Shown: positions 57,630 to 64,000 of the stretch, piece after piece
Layout of the letters: each line of letters begins with the position of its first letter
Numbering within the stretch: position 1 is the first letter of the stretch
Source: Otatea glauca
Lineage: Eukaryota > Streptophyta > Magnoliopsida > Poales > Poaceae
Assembly: GCA_036346275.1 (NCBI GenBank)
Contig: CM070725.1
Location: 19,148,216-19,212,215, forward strand
DNA length: 64,000 nt
Direction of reading: 5' to 3'
Position numbers and translations under genes: made by a program
The notes under the pieces: generated by a model
Seen by the model: the letters and a program-made list of their open reading frames with translations, nothing else
Told to the model about the DNA's origin: nothing
The model's database searches: none

Positions 57630-58438
57630 ATCCGATCGCACTACTATTGTTGAGGTATGGCACCCCGCACGCCAGCCCACCACGCGTCACTGTTTACTGT
57701 AGTATTTACATTGAACTGAACCACATGCTCATATATTTATTACGCATAGCATTTCACAACACAAGCTTAGCTCAATTGGCCCAGACCTTGCAGTTCAGGC
57801 CGCAGCTCGGTGTTCGAATCCCATGCCAGCCATTATTTCCAATCTTTTTTGCATCAACTTCACATATTTAATTGAGCTAATAATCATGTTGAAAATTTTT
57901 GGATTTTTTTGTGAAGGCCCCTCAGAGCATGCCTAACCTACCGTAAAAAATTAGAATCTTGATCAAACTCGTGCGATTTTAGAAAATTCTGACAATGGTG
58001 AGAATGCATTTTAAAATTCTTTACTGATTTTATTGAGCTAATAGCTTTGTAAATTCTTGAAATTTTTTGAGGGTCTTGAGAGCATGCCTACCCTACTGTA
58101 AATATTCCAGATCATGATTAGATTTTTCCAATTTTTAAAAATTCCGGTAGTGCTGCTAATGCATTTAAAGCAATTTCGCTAATTTAATTGAGCTACTAAA
58201 CTTGTAATTTTTTGAAAATTTGTTAGAGGGGTCCTGAGAGCGTGCCTAAGCTACCATAAAAAAATCGGAGCGTTATTGAACTTTACCGGTTTTTTAAAAA
58301 AAACCTACGATTGTACTGCTACTTTTTTTCCCCTCTTTTGGGAGGTATTACAAAAAAAACCCATTCTCTATTAAAATCTCTGCCTATCTCAACGATTACT
58401 TCCGCCCATAGCAACGCACAGACATGGTGTGCATCTAG
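57630..58438 (+). mobile_element. second Helitron-like copy with tRNA-like head and ~156-bp array
   Basis: The 3' end has a GCACA...TGTGC hairpin (58416-58432) and CTAG (58435-58438) followed by T. The 5' part resembles 54850-54960 (GCCAG..CCACCACGCGTCACT, then TTTATTACGCATAGCATTTC). Its exact start is uncertain. It contains the tRNA-like segment 57766-57822 and three array units (landmark at about 57932, 58087, 58244). Confidence 0.55.
57766..57822 (+). other. tRNA-like segment (A and B box), second copy
   Basis: CTTAGCTCAATTGG and GGTGTTCGAATCCC are good A- and B-box matches. They are closer to a real tRNA than the first copy, but the acceptor stem does not close, so a pseudo-tRNA or SINE head is more likely than a gene. 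Confidence 0.5.
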
Positions 58439-58688
58439 TTCTCAATAATTGACCGTTGGGTCTGACTCCGGGTACCCTAATTGCCTCAATGAAGCTGCCT
58501 CGGGTCCTGTCACACAGAAAAACCCCTTAAGAACTCAGTACTTACTTGGAATGCAGTAATTTCACGGGAAAATGTACAATTCCTACTGTATTTGTTTTGT
58601 GAATCCCCGTGTCCCAAAAACGATATTTCGGCTGAATTTAAGATAGCTAAGAGTCTATTTGAAACATAGGAGGCCTACAATCATGTGT
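58439..58688. other. spacer, nothing recognised
   Basis: Mixed composition, no frame longer than about 60 codons. Confidence 0.5.
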
Positions 58689-59716
58689 GTTGGGACCCGA
58701 ATATGCAGAACTAGACCTTCTGTATATATTGCACTAGTTCAAGATCATACTAGTGTACATATTAGCAACATAGATAAAATATCAACTCCATACACAACGG
58801 AATAAGAATAAACAAACTAAAATTGATAAATAAATAAATAGATAGTGAGATGAACTTATGGTCAAGTTTACATTTACCATACCCTATAGGGGTTAAACAC
58901 TAAATGAAAGAAACTGTAGCGGAACAAAAATAAACTATAGCGAGAAAACCCATTGACTTGCCGGCAATCGACTGGGGCTCGAATCGTAATAACTGTTCTC
59001 TTAACAATACTCCTCTAAAGCTGATGTTGACTCATTTTCTCCAACCGATTGATGAATATTGCAAGGGTGAGCATATGGAGTACTCAACAAGTTATGAACA
59101 CAATGCAAATCTAACTACATGAAGGCTTACTCAAAGAATGGTTGATATGGTTACTTTTACACAAAGAAGACTTTAGCATTTGAATACAATAATAAATTGA
59201 AACCACGAGTAAAACAAATAATAGTAATAATAAGTTTTTTAGATATTTCTCAAGTTCAATTGTCATACAGCCTACACCATTTTCTTTTCTTGGCACACAG
59301 CCTCCTTTTACAGTTTTGTTTTTATAAAATCTAACCTTTGTGTGAAATTTTTGAGCATTGTAAAAAACCAGGGACACGACTATTCGAATAGTTTTACAAT
59401 CTGCAGAGGTTATACACTTTACCCACAAGATATAATCATCTTCTTATGTCATGCAACTGACACGCTTTCTTAGATGTGCGACTAAGAAGATCATAACAAA
59501 ATCTTTCGAAAACTCTGATTGAACATTGACCCTCCCGATAAGCATGATCTCACCATTCCACCCTCATACAGAGGGGAAGAATATGACTCACTGTTGGACT
59601 AGTAATAGTAAATGTTCAAAATGTGGCATTGCTTTAGAACACTCTCCCTGATCATGCACACAACTTAGTTTACCTCTTGAGGTATCACATGTCAATACTC
59701 AGTAATTTAGTAGGTG
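58689..59716 (-). repeat. LTR fragment related to the 47541 gypsy LTR
   Basis: It starts TGTTGGGACCCGAATATG like 47541 and shares scattered blocks in order: CGACTGGGG, TTGCAAGGGTGAGCA, TCTGCAGAGGTTATACACTT and ACCCACAAGA. Similarity is low, so it is a different subfamily. The start of this LTR on the minus strand is not seen before 59716. Confidence 0.5.
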
Positions 59717-59832
59717 TAACATCCCAAATTTTGCTCCAAAAAGAAAATTTATTATTATTTTATTGCTATTTATGCATTTTACGATTTTTTTCTGATTAAT
59801 TCGGATTTTATTGGAATTTATTAAATATATTT
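59717..59832 (+). repeat. LTR start fragment, plus strand
   Basis: TGTAACATCCCAAATTTTGC at 59717 looks like the start of a gypsy LTR in the plus direction. It breaks off at about 59832, where polyprotein-tail sequence begins. Confidence 0.35.
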
Positions 59833-59838
59833 GTTGAT

Positions 59839-60321
59839 GTGGGCATTACTTCGACTACACCGACATCATCTTCACCATCTTCTTCTAGCATTCATGATGA
59901 GGCTCCAAACATCTTTCAAGGGCCTATAACACGATCACATGCAAAGATATTAGCTCAAAATGTCGCTTTGCTTTTAACTGACCATAACATAACTTCCAAT
60001 GAGAATTGGATGTTTCCTTGTGTGACTACTTTTTGTGTTCTCAGATATGAAGGTATTGGAACTTGGTGTGTCCAGCGAGAGGAGCGAGAGGACGGAGACC
60101 AAAAGGAGACAACAAGAGCATTGCTAACACTGAAAAACCCACAGGAGCCCTCGGGGTTGTGGAACAAGACAATTCCATGCGGTCCATACAGCACATACAC
60201 GGTCCTACTGGCCTCCCCTCCACCTCCTTCCATATATGCCATCAAAGAAGAAAGGAAAGAAACAAGAAAGAAGAAAGGAGAAGAAAGAAAGGAAGGAGAA
60301 AATTCAGCCAAGTTCAAATAA
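59839..60321 (+). pseudogene. gypsy polyprotein C-terminal tail
   Basis: The frame contains IFQGPITRSHAKILAQNVAL near residues 25-45, the GPITRSRAK motif at the end of many plant gypsy polyproteins, followed by low-complexity sequence and a Lys/Glu-rich end (purine-rich DNA, 60240-60310). It precedes the LTR below, so it belongs to an element upstream of that LTR. The Met is not a true start; upstream pol is missing. Confidence 0.6.
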
Positions 60322-60337
60322 AGGAAGAGATAACCAT

Positions 60338-60856
60338 GACATGGAGAGAATAGATTATTTTCAAATAGATGAGGACTCCATATGGCAACCTTTGTCCGAG
60401 TACTGTTCACGTGGTACTATCCAAGTTCGAATACTGTTCATATCTGAAACTATTCACGCGTTTACTGTTCACGGATAGTACTATTCATCCAAGCAACTAA
60501 TTGTGCCCCTCTCCTATATATATGTGTACTCCATCCATTGTAAAGGGAACCACGAATTTTCAGATTAAACATATACTTTTGATTCTATGGCTTGTGCTCT
60601 AATGCCCCTATTAGAATAGGGAGTTCCAATATGAAATTATCACCGTTGTTCTTGCAACTTCTTCGGGGTGATTGCAAGGAAACGTGCGTCTACTTTCGCG
60701 TGGTCAAGTAGGCGAGGATCAAAGCGTGTTCTTGGGCAAATTCACGTGCCGCAGGTTGCTGTATCGAGACGGTGGTTGGCGCCAGTATTCGTCAGGGTTC
60801 ACGGGTCCAAGTTATCATATTCGTCATCGCAAGATCGGGCCACCCCCCCGGTATCA
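60338..60856 (+). repeat. LTR of the right-hand gypsy element (start approximate)
   Basis: The 3' end CCGGTATCA at 60856 lies three bases before a perfect tRNA-Met primer site. A TATATATATG run at about 60517 could be the promoter. The start is not certain: purine-rich DNA at 60240-60310 may be the polypurine tract, and TGACATGG at about 60338 is one possible TG start. Polyprotein-tail sequence before it and primer site plus gag after it mean this LTR serves as 3' LTR on one side and 5' LTR on the other. Confidence 0.6.
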
Positions 60857-60859
60857 TTT

Positions 60860-60871
60860 TGGTATCAGAGC
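60860..60871 (+). other. primer binding site (initiator tRNA-Met)
   Basis: TGGTATCAGAGC, the standard plant tRNA-Met primer site, three bases after the LTR end. Confidence 0.9.
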
Positions 60872-62252
60872 ATGGTTGAGTGGTGACGAATTTCTTCCCT
60901 TAGATTAGTTTTAATTTTCTGTCCTGTTTTGAAAATTGCCCCACAAAAAAAAAGTAAACCCTTAGTTCAATCTGTAATTTTGGCGAGTTTTGCTAAGTTT
61001 TGATCCATTAGATTACTTGCATTAGTTGCTGATCGTTTTTTCTTTCTGTAGCCTTTTTGATTCAATTCTGTCCAGTTCGGTGTTTTGCTCATAAATGTTT
61101 CATACGAACTTGGATTTTTACGTTCTTGTACTCAATTGAAAGCTTAGAACATAACTTTAATTCATTCCATAGTGAACCTTCCAGATTCGGTCATTTTTGA
61201 ACTTTAATCCAGCCAACAATTGTGCTGCCCTAGAAAAACCGAATTAGGGTTTCTTGGTTTGTTTTTGAGTTCTAGCTTTTCCTTTGATTTCTTGAGTCCA
61301 GTAGCATCTACAAGACATAAAATCACATAAATATCAGTAACCATACCTTTGGGAACCAAATTCATTCTTTGCGAATACTTTGATCCAAATTGAGACTAGC
61401 TATTTGATATTGCTTAGGGCTGTTCATATTGATACATTGCATAATCTTGAATCATCATATCATTATACTATCTTGTGACATCAATTTAGGGTTTTCAAAT
61501 CTTTATTCATACTAGTGTTGGCCGAAAGTCACAAAAGAGCAAAAAAAAAGGGAAAGAAAGAGCCAAAAGGCCAAGAAAGAAAGAAAGAAAGAAAAAGAAT
61601 AGAGAAGAAAATAGTGGCCGGTCACACTATATTGAGCAAAACCCTAATATGTGTTCAAAAAAATTCAGATTGTGCAATTGTGTTAACTAGTGAGCAATCT
61701 TATTCCCTTTTTACATTCTTTAAGCAATAAGCTAGCGTCTCTCTACGACTTGTGCAATAGAGTTTTTGGTGCCCCACTTATAATTTTATATATATAGCTC
61801 ATTCCTTGATTGCGCAAGTGCCATTATCTTTGTGTGTGCGTTGCCTTGAAATTCGCTTATATCTTTGAGATCGGCAACTAGGGCTTGTAAATTCTAGTTT
61901 GGATTCTTACTTATCATTACAATAACTAGAATTATCACATTGTATAGGATATATACTGACCCTCCAAGCTCTACATATCAACCATTGTCACGTGCAGCAC
62001 CTCGACTGTGAATTCGCTTGAGTAATCACCTTTGTCCTATCTATTACCACCGGAGTACGTGCAACACCTTAATCCAAAGAAGGAGTAGTAAGAACTTCTG
62101 GTGGTAAGTGTGAGGGTCAAGTGTTTCCACCATATACATCATATATTTGTTCTTGAAGGAGTAGTAAGAACTTCTGGTGGTAAGTGTGAGGGTCAAGTGT
62201 TTCCACCATATACATCATATATTTGTTCTTTGTTTTCGTGTTTGCACTAACC
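60872..62252 (+). other. untranslated leader of the right-hand gypsy element
   Basis: About 1.4 kb with no long frame lies between the primer site and gag. It includes an (AAAG)n-rich patch (61550-61600) and the 76-bp tandem duplication at 62079-62230. Confidence 0.7.
62079..62230 (+). repeat. exact 76-bp tandem duplication before gag
   Basis: 62079-62154 (GAAGGAGTAGTAAGAACTTC ... ATTTGTTCTT) is repeated without visible change at 62155-62230. Being exact, it is probably recent. Confidence 0.9.
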
Positions 62253-64000
62253 ATGGCAGAAATCGATGGAGATAAAGGAAAGTCATTACCATTTGTTACA
62301 CATGCTGAATTGGAGAAGATGACTAATGAATTCAACGAACAACTCAATGAGAACATGAGCATCTTGAGAAACGATATCGTGACACAAATGGTAAGTGAAT
62401 TTGATAAAAGGTTGAATGAGTTTCGCAAGGATCAAGCACTAGAGAAGGAAACACATGGGGAGACTAGTGTTCAAGGTGGAGGTGAAGAACTTAATGAAAC
62501 GGATATAGAGACTGTCGCACGCTTAAAGCAGGAGGCTAGAGGAAGGAGAGATCGCGTCATTGCCAACGCTATTCGGCCTCCACACCCTGGGCGTGGTAGA
62601 GGTGGTCGTGGTCCACCCAAGGCCACGGGTATGTAGCCAACGAAGAAGAGATGGACAACGACTTCGTGCTTCACCGCAATGATGGCTATCTACGTCATGG
62701 CCGACGACAAGGAGAGCCTGTGGAGGAGAAGTTCGGTAAGCTAAAATTTAATATTCCTAAGTTTGTTGGTGATGCAGATCCGGACGCTTACTTCACTTGG
62801 GAGCTCAAGGTGGATAAGATCTTCCGAATGCACAACTACTCGGAAGAGAAGAAGCTACACATGGCAGCTCTTGAGTTCGATGGCTATGCTTTAATTTGGT
62901 GGGAACAAGTGATCAGTCAAAGGGAGGAGCACGCAGAGCCACCCATTGCTTCATGGGTTGAAATGAAAAGGGAAATGCGTGCTCGCTTTGTTCCTAACCA
63001 TTATAGACGCGATCTTTTGATAAATTGCAGAATTTAAGACAAGGTGCACGCTCGGTGGAGGAGTACTACAAGGATATGGAGCAAGCCATGATTCGCACGT
63101 GTTCAAGAGGATGAAGAGCAAACGATTGCACGATTTTCGCATGGCTTGAATCGTAATGTGAAACGTATTGTTATTTATCAACCCTATAACACCATGGTAG
63201 AGTTGGTACATCAAGCAACAAAGGCCGAAAAACAAATGATGGAAGATGCAAGGCCAACACAAAGGGCGCCATCATTCAATTTGAGGGCGCCATCTTCATC
63301 TTCAAGTGCATCCAAAGCACACTTTAGCTTAGGACGAGGTACTTCTTCCACACCAGTCAATTCGGTTTCTACTAATCTTCGCTCTTCATCTATGACAAAG
63401 TCCATAGGTACAACAAGCGAAAAGAAAGGTGCTCCACCCCCTACATCTTTAGTTGGGTCAACGGCTAAAAGTAGAGAGGTGCAATGCTTCAAGTGCTTAG
63501 GACGTGGACATATTGCACGGGAATGTCCAAATAACCGCGTGATGCTCATTACTGAAGATGGAGAATATGACTCAATGAGTGAAGGTGAAATGGAACCGCA
63601 TGCTGAAATCGGTGTATATGAAGAGGCGCTTGAAAAAGAACCAGACTCCGATGGTCATGATTTGTCATATGAAACGGGACCTGCACTTGTGGTTACTAAA
63701 ACCCTAAGTGTTCAAATCCAAGAAAATGACCCTACGGCGCAACGATGCAACCTTTTCCAAACTCAAGCTAAGGTATGTGACAAGGTAATCAAGCTAATCA
63801 TTGATGGTGGTAGTTGTCATAACCTCGCTAGTGTGGAAATGTGTGACAAGCTTAATCTGAAATTACTTAAACATCCTCATCCATATCATGTTCAATGGTT
63901 TAGTAATTGCGGGGATGTAAAGGTTCAACACATGGTTAAGGTACCATTTAAGATTAGAGATTATTCTGATGAAGTTGTATGTGATGTGGTGCCTATGACT
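62253..64000 (+). pseudogene. gag and protease of the right-hand gypsy element, frameshifted, cut by window edge
   Basis: 62253-62636 is a gag N-terminal frame with coiled-coil-like sequence and a Gly/Arg-rich end. After a stop the frame shifts to 62651-63037, the gag core (KLKFNIPKFVGDADPDAYFT, ALIWWEQV, EMRARFVPNHYRRDL). A second shift and a small break near 63100 separate it from a long open stretch reading VELVHQATKAEK, the zinc knuckle CFKCLGRGHIAREC (about 63488-63529), an acidic linker, and protease-like VIKLIIDGGSCHNLAS (about 63787-63834) up to the edge. Gag core and knuckle are well kept. Reverse transcriptase would follow outside the window. Confidence 0.85.

Noticed and set aside
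57766..57822. Functional tRNA gene
   Set aside because: A- and B-box matches are good, but the acceptor stem does not pair and the segment is part of a repeated Helitron-like unit.
55030..58330. Regular repeats as a CRISPR array
   Set aside because: The units are about 160 bp and degenerate throughout, with no short identical repeat separated by unique spacers, and the DNA is from a plant nucleus.

Overview
The window is plant nuclear DNA, almost certainly from a grass. The evidence is a CC-NB-ARC-LRR resistance gene with a spliced intron, grass-style LTR retrotransposons (Copia and Ty3/gypsy), hAT, CACTA and Helitron elements, and several MITEs. Only one gene looks intact: the NLR at 21680-24971 (two exons, about 924 residues). 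A 5' fragment of an MLN51/Barentsz-like gene lies at 15018-15575. Nearly everything else is transposon, much of it nested.

Layout. 1-2809: 3' end and LTR of a Copia-type element running off the left edge; this LTR family is called L1 below. 2814-6207: a short gag-only gypsy element with both LTRs. 6511-7040: a MITE. 7586-11469: the first coding exon of a CACTA-type transposon, cut by L1 LTRs at three points (7611-9309, 9455-11332 reversed, 11470-about 12955). 12956-16360: mostly featureless apart from the MLN51-like fragment. 16368-16898: a MITE. 16965-20117: a hAT element carrying another hAT inside its own 3' terminus. 20757-21550: a large hairpin repeat just upstream of the NLR. 21680-24971: the NLR.

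25185-29493: decayed Angela/BARE-like Copia tail, with another L1 solo LTR inside its LTR, then a Stowaway-like MITE. 29539-35099: a 39-bp tandem repeat split by a hAT element (29621-35056), itself split by a second hAT (30064-33231) that still shows a decayed BED/hATC transposase. 36276-43121: a full-length reversed Copia element with perfect target duplication and a very GC-rich leader. 43917-44291: a hAT MITE. 44338-46770: Helitron ends and AT-rich duplicated sequence. 47541-53681: a deleted, reversed chromodomain gypsy element inserted in a (TA)n run. 53702-54079: a (TA)n-flanked MITE. 54835-58438: Helitron-like copies carrying tRNA-like segments followed by ~160-bp tandem repeats. 58689-64000: LTR fragments and the start of a plus-strand gypsy element (LTR, tRNA-Met primer site, gag, protease) running off the right edge.

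The genes do not form a pathway. The window reads as an insertion history, with target duplications giving the relative order in many places. I found no clear undescribed functional system. The strongest novel-looking items are the CACTA exon split by sister LTRs, the tRNA-headed ~160-bp arrays in Helitrons, the switching tandem arrays inside L1 LTRs, and the hairpin next to the NLR. All coordinates were read by eye; boundaries without a stated target duplication are approximate.
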